From: an uncultured Spirochaetaceae bacterium
Lineage (GTDB): Bacteria > Spirochaetota > Spirochaetia > Treponematales > Treponemataceae
Direction of reading: 5' to 3'
DNA: 41,184 bases
Assembly: GCA_902778325.1 (NCBI GenBank)
Contig: CACYWZ010000017.1
Span: 1 to 41,184, forward strand
The notes below the pieces were generated by a model. That model ran no database searches. It was not told where the DNA came from and saw only the letters and a program-made list of their open reading frames with translations. Position 1 is the stretch's first letter. Each line of letters starts with the position of its first letter. A program made the translations under genes and the position numbers. Shown here in pieces: positions 32,627 through 41,184 of the stretch.

Positions 32627-33451
32627 CTACTTCTTGCGACGTGAAACAATAAACTTGCTGGACGTCTTTCTCTTGTTGCGGGTCTTAAAGCCTTTACAAG
32701 GCTGTCCCCATGGAGTAACAGGATTACGTCCCTTACCAGCACCTTCACCACCACCAAGTGGATGGTCAACAGGGTTCATAGCCATACCGCGAACAGTTGG
32801 ACGAATACCCAACCATCTCTTGCGACCAGCTTTTCCAAGCGATGTATTCATACGCTCTTCATTACCGACCACACCAATTGTAGCATAGCACTTTGCATTT
32901 ACACGGCGCAATTCACTTGATGGAAGACGGATTGTAACATACTCACCTTCTTTAGCCGCTACCAATGCGCTAGCACCAGCAGAACGAACAAGCTGTCCAC
33001 CACGTCCGAGTGTCAACTCGATATTGTGAATTGTGAAACCAACAGGAATTGCAGAAAGTGGGAGAGCATTTCCAACAGTTGGAGTTGCATTCTCACCAGA
33101 CATAACTTTCTGTCCTACCATCAAACCTTTTGGTGCAATAATATAACGCTTGTCGCCATCTGCATAGAAAACCAAAGCAATATTAGCACTGCGGTTTGGG
33201 TCATATTCGATAGAACGTACAGTTCCAGGAATACCATGCTTATCACGCTTAAAATCAATAATGCGATACTTTCTTTTGTGACCGCCACCCTGATGACGTA
33301 CAGAAATACGTCCACCAGCGCCACGTCCACCATTAGACTTCATACCTGAAGTCAGACCTTTAAATGGTCTGTCAGTTGTCAAGTCTTCTCTCACCAAATC
33401 GATACGGGTACGAGTACCTGCTGAATATGGTTTAAAAACTTTAAGAGCCAT
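32627..33451 (-). CDS. rplB: 50S ribosomal protein L2
   Basis: 274 residues. [39 protein letters not shown], and [20 protein letters not shown] with the conserved His near the peptidyl-transferase centre are all present. Twenty-seven bases after rplW. Confidence 0.98.
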   Translation of the reverse strand: MALKVFKPYSAGTRTRIDLVREDLTTDRPFKGLTSGMKSNGGRGAGGRISVRHQGGGHKRKYRIIDFKRDKHGIPGTVRSIEYDPNRSANIALVFYADGDKRYIIAPKGLMVGQKVMSGENATPTVGNALPLSAIPVGFTIHNIELTLGRGGQLVRSAGASALVAAKEGEYVTIRLPSSELRRVNAKCYATIGVVGNEERMNTSLGKAGRKRWLGIRPTVRGMAMNPVDHPLGGGEGAGKGRNPVTPWGQPCKGFKTRNKRKTSSKFIVSRRKK

Positions 33452-33478
33452 CTGGTTCTCCTCAACACGCTAGAAGGC

Positions 33479-33763
33479 TTACAGGCCTTCAAAAACCTTA
33501 ATTGTTTCACCAGGAGCGAGACTGATAACAGCCTTTTTCCAGCTGGCAGTTCTTCCAGGACGACCACGTACCCGTTTTTCCTTGCCACTTACATTCACAG
33601 TTGTACAATCAACGACTTTTACGTTAAAAAGATTGTGCACAGCTTCCTTAATCTGCGTTTTTGACGCATTTGGAGCGACCTTGAATGTATATTTTCCTGA
33701 TTCACGAAGAACAGTAGCTTTCTCCGACAAAATCGGCTCAATAAGAACATCTACGTAATTCAT
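33479..33763 (-). CDS. rplW: 50S ribosomal protein L23
   Basis: 94 residues. VLIEPILSEKATVLRESGKY, TFKVAPNASKTQIKEAVHNL and the loop GKEKRVRGRPGRTASWKKA are diagnostic. L23 is the docking site for trigger factor and SRP at the tunnel exit. It overlaps rplD by one base (TAATG). Confidence 0.97.
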   Translation of the reverse strand: MNYVDVLIEPILSEKATVLRESGKYTFKVAPNASKTQIKEAVHNLFNVKVVDCTTVNVSGKEKRVRGRPGRTASWKKAVISLAPGETIKVFEGL

Positions 33764-34401
33764 TATTCAGCCTCCGCTTCTGATTTATAAAAATCCGCAA
33801 GATTCTTTGCCGCACTCTCAAGAACAATAACCTTTCTTCCATAAAAGAGGTCATGAGCACGAAGACGATTATATGACAAGAAATAAACATTGTGAAGGTT
33901 TCTACCTGCCTGACGAAGTTTCTCATCATCATCTTTCAAAATAACAACAGTGCGAGTATCTTTAGCAAAGTTATCAAGAATTTTCTTCAAATCCTTTGTT
34001 TTTCCGCTTTCGACTGTAAAATCTTCTACAACTGTAAGAAGGTCAGTCTGTGCTTTAAGACTCAAAATACTCTTCATAGCCAAGCGCTTTACCTGCTTAG
34101 GCAATGAATAGCTGAAATCACGCGGTTTTGGACCAAATACAACACCACCACCAACAGTAATTGGAGACTTCTTGTCACCACGACGAGCATTTCCCGTTCC
34201 CTTCTGTTTGTATGGCTTATTGTTACTACCATGCACTTCAGCACGACCCTTTGTACAAGCCGTACCAGTACGCAAATTTGCTAATTCATTATTGATGGCA
34301 TAATAAATGACATCTTCATTTACCGGAAGACCGAACACGTTATCAGCAAGATTAACTGTCCTAAGCTCTTTGCCATCGACTGAATAGACTTTCTTTTCCA
34401 T
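33763..34401 (-). CDS. rplD: 50S ribosomal protein L4
   Basis: 212 residues from ATG 34401 (EKKVYSVDGKELRTVNLADN). The longer reading to 34452 enters rplC and is rejected. The tunnel-loop motif GSNNKPYKQKGTGNARRGDK is intact. In E. coli L4 represses its own S10 operon; whether it does so here is not visible. Fourteen bases after rplC. Confidence 0.96.
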   Translation of the reverse strand: MEKKVYSVDGKELRTVNLADNVFGLPVNEDVIYYAINNELANLRTGTACTKGRAEVHGSNNKPYKQKGTGNARRGDKKSPITVGGGVVFGPKPRDFSYSLPKQVKRLAMKSILSLKAQTDLLTVVEDFTVESGKTKDLKKILDNFAKDTRTVVILKDDDEKLRQAGRNLHNVYFLSYNRLRAHDLFYGRKVIVLESAAKNLADFYKSEAEAE

Positions 34402-34415
34402 CTTATTCCTCGTCG

Positions 34416-35036
34416 TTATTTCTTGACCGCAGTCTTGACAATCAGCGTGCAATCTTTATTTCCCGGTACTGAACCGCGAACCATGATAACTTTCAACTCA
34501 GGGTCAACTTTCACAACTTTCAAATTCTGAACAGTAACACGAGCAAATCCCATATGACCAGGGAGCTTCGTATTCTTAAAGCTGTGTCCAGGAGTTGTAC
34601 ACTCACCAGTTCCACCCGGCTCTCTATGAAATTTTGAACCGTGTGTTGCACGTCCACCATGGAAACCCCAGCGCTTCATAACGCCCTGAAAGCCCTTTCC
34701 CTTTGATGTAGCAGTAACATCAAGATAACGACTTGATTCAAAAAGCTCTACACCAAGCTGGTCGCCAACAGAAACTTCCACATCAAAATCGCGGAACTCT
34801 TTCAAATGACGCTTTGGCGTAATGTTCTCTGAAAACTGTCCAGCATATGGCTTAGACACTTTTCCAGCCTTCAAATCATCAACACCAAGCACAACTGCAT
34901 CATAACCGCAGTTCTCTTTGTTTTTTGTGGCAACAACTGTATTAGGTTCAACACTAATCACGGTTACTGGTGTCAGATTACCGTTTTCGTCAAAAACCTG
35001 TGTCATGCCAACTTTTTTTGCAATCAGACCTTTCAT
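34416..35036 (-). CDS. rplC: 50S ribosomal protein L3
   Basis: 206 residues. [38 protein letters not shown] and [20 protein letters not shown] cover the extension that reaches the peptidyl-transferase centre. Its C-terminal [18 protein letters not shown]-like ending is typical. A 79-base gap separates it from rpsJ, with nothing recognised in it. Confidence 0.97.
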   Translation of the reverse strand: MKGLIAKKVGMTQVFDENGNLTPVTVISVEPNTVVATKNKENCGYDAVVLGVDDLKAGKVSKPYAGQFSENITPKRHLKEFRDFDVEVSVGDQLGVELFESSRYLDVTATSKGKGFQGVMKRWGFHGGRATHGSKFHREPGGTGECTTPGHSFKNTKLPGHMGFARVTVQNLKVVKVDPELKVIMVRGSVPGNKDCTLIVKTAVKK

Positions 35037-35115
35037 CTGAATAACTCCTATAGGCCGCCATTCCCAAAAGCAAGGAACCGTACCATGGCAGTAATTTTGT
35101 CAAAAAGACAACAAC

Positions 35116-35424
35116 TTACTGCTTAATTTCAACATCAACACCTGCAGGAAGTTCAAGTTTCATCAAATGATCCATAACTTCTGAGGTTGGTTCAAGAATA
35201 TCAATAAGACGCTTATGAGTGCGCATCTCAAACTGCTCGCGTGACTTCTTATTTACGAATGGTGAACGCAAAACAGTAATTTTATTAATTCTTGTTGGAA
35301 GCGGGATAGGTCCGCTCACCTTCGCTCCAGCCTTACGCACTGTCTGTACGATAGCCTTTGCACTCTGATCGATAAGCTCAACGTCAAAAGCACGAAGCTT
35401 GACACGAATCTTCTCGTTGGCCAT
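35116..35424 (-). CDS. rpsJ: 30S ribosomal protein S10
   Basis: 102 residues. [38 protein letters not shown] and [20 protein letters not shown] are diagnostic. S10 also forms the NusB-S10 antitermination complex. The ribosome site GGAGG lies seven bases before the ATG, directly after a strong hairpin (35437-35463). Confidence 0.97.
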   Translation of the reverse strand: MANEKIRVKLRAFDVELIDQSAKAIVQTVRKAGAKVSGPIPLPTRINKITVLRSPFVNKKSREQFEMRTHKRLIDILEPTSEVMDHLMKLELPAGVDVEIKQ

Positions 35425-35436
35425 TATTCCTCCAAT

Positions 35437-35463
35437 GAACAGGGTTAAAAACCAACCCTGTTC
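35437..35463 (-). promoter_or_regulatory. perfect 10-bp hairpin just before the rpsJ ribosome site
   Basis: GAACAGGGTT and AACCCTGTTC flank a seven-base loop, ending four bases before GGAGG. No T run follows on the minus strand, so it is more likely an mRNA processing, stability or translational element between tuf and rpsJ than a terminator. Confidence 0.6.
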
Positions 35464-35472
35464 ACATCTTAA

Positions 35473-36660
35473 CTACTCAATAATCTTTGTAACCTGTCCG
35501 GAAGCGATTGTGCGTCCACCCTCACGGATAGCAAGCTTCAATCCCTCGTCCATAGCGATTGGGTGAATCAACTCACCGATAATCTTAACATTGTCGCCTG
35601 GCTTAACCATGTCTGTTCCAGCCTCGAGCTCAACAGTACCTGTGATATCTGTTGTGCGGAAGTAGAACTGTGGGCGATAACCTGTAAAGAATGGGCTGTG
35701 GCGTCCACCTTCTTCCTTTGAAAGAACATAGAGCTGAGCCTCGAACTTTGTGTGTGGGTGAATTGAACCAGGAGCTGCAAGAACCTGTCCACGAACAACG
35801 TCTTTCTTCTCAACACCACGAAGAAGAATACCAACGTTATCACCAGCCTGTCCCTGATCAAGAGTCTTCTGGAACATCTCGATACCAGTAACAGTAGAGT
35901 TCTGAGTTGGGCGAATACCAACGATTTCAACTGGGTCGTTCATGTTGATTACACCACGCTCAATACGTCCTGTAACAACAGTACCACGTCCAGAGATTGT
36001 GAAGATATCTTCAATTGGCATCAAGAATGGCTTCTGATCATCGCGAACTGGATCATCGAACCATGTATCCATTGCTGCAAGCAATTCCTCGATACACTTT
36101 GTATCCTCAGCAGAAGCACCGTCAGCCAAAGCCTTGAATGCAGAACCCTGAATGATTGGAGTATCTTCCTGGAAGCCGTACTCCTTAAGAACATCCTTAA
36201 CCTCTTCAACAACGAGCTCAACGAGGTCTGGATCATCAACAAGGTCAATCTTGTTCAAGAAGACGATAATCTTCGGTACACCAACCTGGCGTGCGAGCAA
36301 AAGATGCTCACGAGTCTGTGGCATAACTGAATCTGGAGCTGAAACAACGAGGATAGCACCATCCATCTGAGCAGCACCAGTAATCATGTTCTTAATGTAG
36401 TCAGCATGTCCTGGGCAGTCGATGTGTGCATAGTGACGCTTGTCAGACTGATACTCAAGGTGGCGAGTATTGATAGTAATACCACGAGCCTTTTCCTCTG
36501 GAGCGTTATCAATCTCATCATACTTAAGAACCTTATCACCGTACTTTTTTGCACAGTACCCAGTGATAGCTGCAGACAGAGTAGTCTTACCATGGTCAAC
36601 ATGTCCAATGGTTCCGACATTCATGTGTGGCTTAGTTCTAACGAACTTTTCCTTTGCCAT
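35473..36660 (-). CDS. tuf: elongation factor Tu
   Basis: 395 residues. G1 GHVDHGKTT (residues 19-27), the switch I region with [14 protein letters not shown]3 DCPGH, G4 NKIDLVDD (NKxD), G5 GSAFKAL (the usual SAL appears as SAF), then domain 2 ([17 protein letters not shown]) and domain 3. It delivers aminoacyl-tRNA to the ribosome. It is the first gene of the cluster, a spirochaete-like arrangement; fusA, rpsL and rpsG are not next to it here. Confidence 0.98.
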   Translation of the reverse strand: MAKEKFVRTKPHMNVGTIGHVDHGKTTLSAAITGYCAKKYGDKVLKYDEIDNAPEEKARGITINTRHLEYQSDKRHYAHIDCPGHADYIKNMITGAAQMDGAILVVSAPDSVMPQTREHLLLARQVGVPKIIVFLNKIDLVDDPDLVELVVEEVKDVLKEYGFQEDTPIIQGSAFKALADGASAEDTKCIEELLAAMDTWFDDPVRDDQKPFLMPIEDIFTISGRGTVVTGRIERGVINMNDPVEIVGIRPTQNSTVTGIEMFQKTLDQGQAGDNVGILLRGVEKKDVVRGQVLAAPGSIHPHTKFEAQLYVLSKEEGGRHSPFFTGYRPQFYFRTTDITGTVELEAGTDMVKPGDNVKIIGELIHPIAMDEGLKLAIREGGRTIASGQVTKIIE

Positions 36661-37154
36661 GTCTTTCTCCTTGCCTGTAGAAATATTGCTCTACGGCATG
36701 TAAAATTTATATATGTGTTGCACTTTAAGCCAGAACAAGACCTGCCTAAACTAAGACGACCTCGTTCGCAGACACACTATAATACAAAATTGTGGTTTAT
36801 ACGGATTTACGCTATACAATCAAAAAAAAGTACATATCTCAAGGAATCCATAATTTCGGATTACTTTGCTCCGTACCACCGAACATTACCAAAATGCAAT
36901 ATTGATAACTGGTTTGGCATCCAGGAACCATTTATCTACAGGCGCAGATAAATACAGGAACCTCTTGACTAACACATAAATCTCAAGCCAACGGCTTAAA
37001 ACTTCAGAAACAAGAGCTGCAATAACCTAAAGCACTTCAAAAGCGCTCCTTTACGGCATTGCCAAGCATCTTAAAAAAGATACTTGCCTGAAAACAAACT
37101 AATCAAAGAACTCTGTTCATTTGAACGCTGAAGTTTCATCTGAACCGTGATGTA
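36661..37154 (-). promoter_or_regulatory. long leader region of tuf and the ribosomal operon
   Basis: About 490 bases without a gene precede tuf. An 8-bp stem ATTTATCT/AGATAAAT lies at 36930-36953, flanked by two direct GGTTCC copies on the minus strand. Shorter repeats occur elsewhere. No tRNA is recognised. The tuf ribosome site is AAGGAG at about 36670. Confidence 0.4.
36796..36823 (-). promoter_or_regulatory. tuf promoter P2
   Basis: TTGATT, 16 bases, TATAAA on the minus strand, giving a leader of about 130 bases to the tuf start. A TATTAT lies about ten bases further down. Confidence 0.45.
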
Positions 37155-37183
37155 TTTATACAATATATACAAAATAAAATCAA
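37155..37183 (-). promoter_or_regulatory. tuf promoter P1
   Basis: TTGATT, exactly 17 bases, TATAAA on the minus strand, with an AT-rich spacer. It gives a leader of nearly 490 bases. The same two hexamers occur in P2. Confidence 0.5.
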
Positions 37184-37244
37184 GCGTTATAATAAAAAAA
37201 ATATATTTTCTTGCGCATAAATCAAAAACATAAGGAGATAAAAA

Positions 37245-37580
37245 ATGAACAATTTTGAATTGTTTTCGATGATGTTTTTTGAACTGGATTTTGTTTTTGA
37301 AAAGCAGACCGTCAAAGACGATTTTCTTGCGATGTACTTGAGCGAGATAAATCCTTTTTTGTGGACAGACTGCACTTCTTCCGACCCTGCACATTTTTCG
37401 CGCTTCGAGAATTTTATGGCAGGAAAGACCGTCGGCGAGGATTTTGGCTACTCTTTGATTGCAGAGTTTTTGAAATCCGAGGATTTCTATTCTTGTGCCC
37501 GTGATTATTTTCTTTCCATTTCAAAAGAAGATTTTGCCGAGCACGCAAAGAAATTTTTGTATTCCCCTCACAAGTGCTGA
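37245..37580 (+). CDS. hypothetical 111-aa protein
   Basis: Acidic and rich in Phe and Asp (FELFSMMFFELDFVFEKQ). No membrane segment or known motif. A strong ribosome site AAGGAG lies eight bases before the ATG, and a TATAAT at 37188-37193. The 3' end overlaps the GTG of the next ORF (GTGCTGA). Family not recognised. Confidence 0.55.
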   Translation: MNNFELFSMMFFELDFVFEKQTVKDDFLAMYLSEINPFLWTDCTSSDPAHFSRFENFMAGKTVGEDFGYSLIAEFLKSEDFYSCARDYFLSISKEDFAEHAKKFLYSPHKC

Positions 37581-37753
37581 CTACCCCAAAAGCCTCTTTC
37601 CCAAAACTGGAAAAGCCAGAAACAAATGTTTTTTCTCTTTCCCAAAGCAGAGGCAAATCCGCTGTATACAAAGTGTATTCAAAGTGTATAGGAGCAGACT
37701 TGGAGCAATTTGGCTTCAGCAAAACAGGAAAAGTGATTTTTAGTAATTTGTAA
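37574..37753 (+). CDS. 59-aa ORF overlapping the 3' end of the previous gene
   Basis: A GTG at 37574 overlaps the TGA stop of the 111-aa gene and opens 59 codons, including [35 protein letters not shown], ending at 37753 inside the convergent methylase end. It could be a coupled gene or the frameshifted C-terminus of the 111-aa protein. It contains three 11-bp near-repeats (TGTATACAAAG type, about 37673-37703). Confidence 0.4.
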   Translation: MLTTPKASFPKLEKPETNVFSLSQSRGKSAVYKVYSKCIGADLEQFGFSKTGKVIFSNL

Positions 37754-38882
37754 TCAGCAAATGCTGAACATCTTTGTTGTTGCGGTTCATAAAACTCACA
37801 AGATATTTTTTATCAAAAGCACGGATTGAGAGATTTTTGTTTTCATAAAGCGAAAGAATAAAAGGCGTGCTTTTTATAATAAGCATAAACTTCGCTTTGC
37901 ACTCGTTCGTCAAATAATCAGCAAGGCGTTTTTGGTCTGCTTTGTCAAATGTGTTTTTGGCATAAGTGCTAAACTCGCTGTCATATGGAGGGTCAAGAAA
38001 GATAAAATCTTTTTCTGTTGGCTTTTTTGCTTTCAGGAACTCTGCAAAATCAAGATTGAAAATCTCAGTTTTAGAAAGTTTGTACTCTAAGTTTTGAGAG
38101 CGATAATATTCTAGTTTTTTGTCCAAAGTTTTTGCATTATAGCCAATTCCGCCATAAGGAACGTTAAACTCGCCTTTTTTGTTGTAGCGAAACATTCCAC
38201 TATAGCAATAATTTCGTATAAACAAAAACAGAGCAGTTGCAAGACTTTTGTTTTTTGCACAAAGTTTTTCGTTGTTGTACAAATAGCGAAAATACATATA
38301 CACACCGCTCAAAAAGCCTGTCTGAATGTTCAAAAACAAATCTTCATCACAAAGCAAATGCAGTTTCTTTTCCAGTCTGTTCATTCTTGAGATTTTGTCA
38401 AACAGATTTTTCTTTATTTCTGCAATAAACTTCTCTTGCTCTGGAAAATCATTTTTATGAACAGCGCAAAGGTCTTTTTCAGAACTTGCAAATGTCGTTT
38501 CAAAAATATTTGCGACAGTCTTTTTTGAAAAATCAGCATTGCGGTTTGCTTTGTAAAGAGATACAAAACTTTGATGAGAGTCTAAAAATTTTCCGATTTC
38601 TTTCCTTATTTTCATTATTTTTTCTGAATACAAAAAGAAATCTTTGTCTTTTGTTTTTATTGCATTGTACAAATCAATAAGTTCACAAGATTTATCGTTG
38701 ATAAAATACTTCTTTGCACTTATTGCAGAAAAAACTGCTCCGCCTCCAACAAAAGGCTCATAAAAGTTTTCAAACTTTGGTAAATTTTCAAGAATAATCG
38801 GCAGTTCTTTTTCTTTTCCACCAGCCCATTTTATAATTGGAGTTAATTTTTTATTGCACTCGTCAGATTCAAACAGATTCAT
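37740..38882 (-). CDS. D12-class (Dam-like) DNA adenine methyltransferase
   Basis: 380 residues. The AdoMet-binding motif is [14 protein letters not shown] (residues about 15-28), followed by [15 protein letters not shown]; the catalytic motif is [13 protein letters not shown] near residue 297. D12 enzymes put an N6-methyl on adenine. It is longer than Dam itself (about 280), with a ~90-residue helical insertion (target-recognition) after residue 75. It overlaps the preceding nuclease gene by four bases (ATGA), so it is the modification half of a type II system. The recognition sequence cannot be read from the protein. Confidence 0.88.
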   Translation of the reverse strand: MNLFESDECNKKLTPIIKWAGGKEKELPIILENLPKFENFYEPFVGGGAVFSAISAKKYFINDKSCELIDLYNAIKTKDKDFFLYSEKIMKIRKEIGKFLDSHQSFVSLYKANRNADFSKKTVANIFETTFASSEKDLCAVHKNDFPEQEKFIAEIKKNLFDKISRMNRLEKKLHLLCDEDLFLNIQTGFLSGVYMYFRYLYNNEKLCAKNKSLATALFLFIRNYCYSGMFRYNKKGEFNVPYGGIGYNAKTLDKKLEYYRSQNLEYKLSKTEIFNLDFAEFLKAKKPTEKDFIFLDPPYDSEFSTYAKNTFDKADQKRLADYLTNECKAKFMLIIKSTPFILSLYENKNLSIRAFDKKYLVSFMNRNNKDVQHLLITNY

Positions 38883-39706
38883 TTTATTTTCCTGTTTGAA
38901 TCTGGCAAATATGCTTTTTTGATTTTGTTCAGCGCGGAAATAATCAGATTTGCGTTTTTCTTGTACTCGTCGATTACGATGTCATATCCGTTTGAGGCTT
39001 TGCAAATCATATTCCAAAAGTCAGAACTGATTAAAAGCTCTTCTTTTGAGAAAAATTGCAAAACTCTGCCCTGATTCCACTCATTTCCCTCGCCATAACG
39101 ATTATATGCAGTAGCAAAATAGATTTTTACCTTTTCTTCAGAACCAAGCGTGTTTGTGAGAATGCAATATTGTTCCAAAAGAGCTTCTTTTTCAGAACGA
39201 GCCTTTTTGTTGTCCAAATCTCCGCCAATTTTCAGCTCAATCAAATAGTGCATTCCATTTTCTGGGTCTTTCAAGCAATAATCGCTTTCGTGGCGTTTAG
39301 TGATTTTGTCGTTCTCGTTCGAATATTTTGCAATTCCCGTGTAATCACAAATTGCAGGAACACGAGCGTGGCGTTTGTATTCTTCAAGGATTTTTGCAAT
39401 ATAAGTCCTTTGTTCTCCGTACAAAACACCCTCAACATGTTGCGTAACGTCGTAATTTATGCCAGCAATGTTAATCGCCATAGTTTCAAGCATATTGCCC
39501 AAACTTGAATCAAGAGAACGCACAAGAGCCGAATAATACTGAATTTCTGGACCAAGCGCAGAAATAAAAATATTGTGGATTTTTGAGTTTATAACTCCGT
39601 TTTCGTTGTGAAGCTCGGAAATATGTTTATCACAAAATCCGCTTGCATATCCTTCAACCGCACTTTTTACTATCGCACGAATAGCTTTTTCTTTATCTAC
39701 CGTCAT
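38879..39706 (-). CDS. type II restriction endonuclease (TdeIII-like family likely)
   Basis: 275 residues. A PD-(D/E)XK core is visible: [20 protein letters not shown] gives the Asp, the ExK and a following GGDLDNKKA. The segments [20 protein letters not shown] and [20 protein letters not shown], and [14 protein letters not shown], fit a type II enzyme family I associate with TdeIII; I am not certain of the name. Located four bases before the methylase and divergent from an HTH controller, the usual layout of a self-regulated restriction-modification operon. Confidence 0.72.
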   Translation of the reverse strand: MTVDKEKAIRAIVKSAVEGYASGFCDKHISELHNENGVINSKIHNIFISALGPEIQYYSALVRSLDSSLGNMLETMAINIAGINYDVTQHVEGVLYGEQRTYIAKILEEYKRHARVPAICDYTGIAKYSNENDKITKRHESDYCLKDPENGMHYLIELKIGGDLDNKKARSEKEALLEQYCILTNTLGSEEKVKIYFATAYNRYGEGNEWNQGRVLQFFSKEELLISSDFWNMICKASNGYDIVIDEYKKNANLIISALNKIKKAYLPDSNRKIK

Positions 39707-39757
39707 TGCTTATACCAAGAAAATAATGTTAAGCATCTAAAAATATAGGTGCATACA

Positions 39758-39791
39758 CAAGATTATTGTGTCAATATACATAATAATCTTG
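39758..39791. promoter_or_regulatory. inverted repeat in the restriction-modification control region
   Basis: CAAGATTATT (39758-39767) and AATAATCTTG (39782-39791) are perfect 10-base arms 14 bases apart. Related TACCAAG/CTTGGTA boxes occur at about 39713 and 39821, and CTTGG near 39852. Likely operators for the controller, placed between the divergent genes. Confidence 0.5.
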
Positions 39792-39868
39792 GTATTTGCA
39801 AGAGAAAATACAGTATATACTTGGTAAAGAGTGTCAATTTTTTGCTCAATCTTGGCAAAATCAATTTT

Positions 39869-40210
39869 ATGACAACGCAGCAGATTTTCATAAATAATCT
39901 AAAGGCATACAGAAAGCAAGCAGGCTATACACAAGCACAACTTGCAGTTTTGATAGACAAAAGTTTCAACTACATAAACGGTATTGAGTGCGGAGTGTCT
40001 TTTCCGCCGCCAGACGTGATAGACAAAATCGCGGAAACACTAAAGATAAAACCTATGCAACTTTTTAATGAAAATTGCTGTGTTCAAAACATTGCAGGAA
40101 CAGACAAAGATTTATTTATCGAAAATCTCTCACAAAAAATATTTGTAAAATTAGAGCCATCTATAAAAGCAGATATTGAATCAGGAATAAAAAGCGCTTT
40201 GAGTCTTTAA
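39869..40210 (+). CDS. XRE-family HTH regulator (restriction-modification controller)
   Basis: 113 residues from ATG 39869; a longer reading starts inside the operator and is rejected. The helix-turn-helix (about 8-65) reads NLKAYRKQAGYTQAQLAVLI, then NYINGIECGVSFPPPDVI and IAETLKIKPMQLF. The C-terminal part is a charged helix. It probably times expression of the divergent endonuclease-methylase pair, as C proteins do. No strong ribosome site. Confidence 0.8.
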   Translation: MTTQQIFINNLKAYRKQAGYTQAQLAVLIDKSFNYINGIECGVSFPPPDVIDKIAETLKIKPMQLFNENCCVQNIAGTDKDLFIENLSQKIFVKLEPSIKADIESGIKSALSL

Positions 40211-40369
40211 TGCTTTTTCCATAAAAGTTGGAGATACAGAAATTGAATCTTCCCCCAAAACGTGAAGAATCAGAAACATTCTCGCAATCACAAATTCTTT
40301 GTGGACTCCAGCACAAAATAAACGAACTTTTTGACAATCTTTCTTTGACAACTGTATAAAAATATGCAT
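40181..40369 (-). CDS. doubtful 62-aa ORF
   Basis: A minus-strand frame from ATG 40369 (MHIFIQLSKKDCQKVRLFC...) has protein-like composition and ends 30 bases inside the controller gene, tail to tail. There is no clear ribosome site. The 180 bases after the controller otherwise contain nothing recognised. Confidence 0.2.
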   Translation of the reverse strand: MHIFIQLSKKDCQKVRLFCAGVHKEFVIARMFLILHVLGEDSISVSPTFMEKALKTQSAFYS

Positions 40370-40390
40370 AATCGAAATATCATAAGAATT

Positions 40391-40569
40391 ATGGTACAAG
40401 CAAAAAAGTTTGAGAACACGTTTATCAATGAATATCTTGCCATTCAGCTCCATAAACACGATATTGAGCAGAGAGCAAAAGAAGAGGGAAGAATGGCGAT
40501 GTCGGTTGATTTAATAAAATCGGGATTGCTTTCGGTAAGATAAGCGAAAAGGAGCTAAGAGCCAAATTA
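40391..40569 (+). pseudogene. remnant resembling the tail of an Rpn-type nuclease, frameshifted
   Basis: An ATG at 40391 opens 50 codons (KKFENTFINEYLAIQLHKH, then RAKEEGRMAMSVDLIKSGLL) to TAA at 40541. In the next frame KISEKELRAKL follows and ends in a TAG at 40570. Together they read like the C-terminal coil of a degraded nuclease/transposase with one frameshift. The match is suggestive only. Confidence 0.35.
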
Positions 40570-40571
40570 TA

Positions 40572-41184
40572 GTGATTGAATATACAAAGATTCCAAACAT
40601 TTATCGGAGAGAGTCTTTTGGGAAAAACAAGCTAATTGAAGGCTCGTATAGCACACTGGAACTTGAGTATCTGAAGGACGATGATTGGGAATTTACATAC
40701 AAAGCCAACGGAACCAACATTAGGGTCTGCTGGGATGGATACCGTGTCAGTTTCATGGGTCGAACCGACAAAGCACAGATTCCGGCGCACTTGCTTGCCA
40801 GATTGGAAGAACTTTTCGGCGGCGAGTCCAAAGAAGAACTTTTCGAGCAGAATTTCGGAAACAAGGAAGTCATCCTCTTCGGAGAGGGAATCGGAGAAAA
40901 GATTCAGAAGGGCGGTGGACTTTACGGTCCTGCTGATTTTGTCTTGTTTGATGTCTACATCGGCGGTTACTGGCTCAATCGTGATGCAGTAGAACATTTC
41001 GCAGAGGTGTTTGGCATCAGATGCGTTCCAATCCTTTTGGTCGGTACTTTGAAAGAAGGAGTTGATTTTGTCAAGACTCATCCGATGTCACCGTTCAAAA
41101 ATGATGTTGCGGAAGGCATTGTGGGAAGACCGATGGTTCAGATGTTCAGCAGGACGGGAGAGCGCATCATGGTCAAAATCAAAT
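40572..41184 (+). CDS. RNA ligase family protein, partial (runs off the right edge)
   Basis: 204 codons to the window end from a GTG at 40572 that overlaps an upstream TAG (TAGTG). The nucleotidyltransferase motifs are K44-A-N-G47 in FTYKANGTNIRV (motif I, with the AMP-accepting Lys), LFGEGIGEKIQKGGGLYG (near 105), DFVLFDVYIGGYWL (motif IIIa), AEGIVGRPM (motif IV) and MVKIK (motif V). This fits Rnl2/DRB0094-like RNA ligases, which seal RNA nicks; motif I usually reads KxDG, so the Asn is a small deviation. No ATG lies near the start, and AGGAG is 17 bases upstream of the GTG, so an ATT at 40566 is also possible. Confidence 0.8.
   Translation, partial: MIEYTKIPNIYRRESFGKNKLIEGSYSTLELEYLKDDDWEFTYKANGTNIRVCWDGYRVSFMGRTDKAQIPAHLLARLEELFGGESKEELFEQNFGNKEVILFGEGIGEKIQKGGGLYGPADFVLFDVYIGGYWLNRDAVEHFAEVFGIRCVPILLVGTLKEGVDFVKTHPMSPFKNDVAEGIVGRPMVQMFSRTGERIMVKIK

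Noticed and set aside
36661-37244. tRNA genes in the gap upstream of tuf
   Set aside because: No T-loop-like GTTCGA with acceptor pairing and no cloverleaf could be found on either strand.

Overview
The window reads as chromosome of a treponeme-like spirochaete (inferred, not proven by the sequence alone). Pointers are a class I lysyl-tRNA synthetase, a tuf-rpsJ-led S10/spc/alpha ribosomal cluster without adk, map or infA between secY and rpmJ, a Cache-type chemoreceptor, lipoproteins with spirochaete-like lipoboxes, and moderate to low GC.

Layout. (1) 298-5439, minus strand: a tightly packed accessory operon made of an HU/IHF-like DUF4469 protein, a small zinc ribbon, a 22-codon ORF, a 507-aa protein with a possible nuclease-like N-terminus and a glycine-rich hydrophobic half, a TerB-like protein, a glycine-rich protein ending in a starch-binding-like domain, and a Cys-cluster protein whose frame continues past its TAG stop. 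A terminator closes it, and a leader hairpin and a 13.6-copy heptanucleotide repeat precede it. This is the best candidate for an undescribed system. (2) 5796-8284, minus: a redox/detoxification operon (cyclophilin-like, CMD-cupin, flavodoxin, truncated DUF4405) divergent from a TetR regulator. The cupin carries an in-frame insertion made of consecutive hairpins, and the DUF4405 gene is cut by a junction with an Rpn-type remnant. (3) 9149-12353: a small membrane protein, a tannase-like lipoprotein esterase and a divergent LysR regulator. (4) 12439-21524: lysK with a fused tRNA-binding domain, an SGNH esterase, a DUF1566-like lipoprotein, a chemoreceptor, a PrsW-like protease and shikimate kinase. 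(5) 21580-36660, minus: tuf plus 26 ribosomal protein genes, secY, rpoA and a terminal zinc-ribbon gene. (6) 37245-41184: two overlapping unknown ORFs, a type II restriction-modification pair with a divergent HTH controller, an Rpn-like remnant and a partial RNA ligase.

Three themes cut across these regions. Three tandem arrays of unrelated sequence share an exact 41-bp period and lie at gene 3' ends. Several genes that begin transcription units (lysK, TetR, LysR, aroK, the PrsW-like gene, the SGNH esterase) have a -10-like box 5-8 bases before the ATG and no Shine-Dalgarno sequence, suggesting leaderless mRNAs, whereas operon-internal genes have strong GGAGG sites. A composite inverted repeat (GTCATGCTGAAC.. 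/ GTCATTCCGAAC..) occurs beside lysK and beside the chemoreceptor. No tRNA, rRNA or CRISPR array was recognised.
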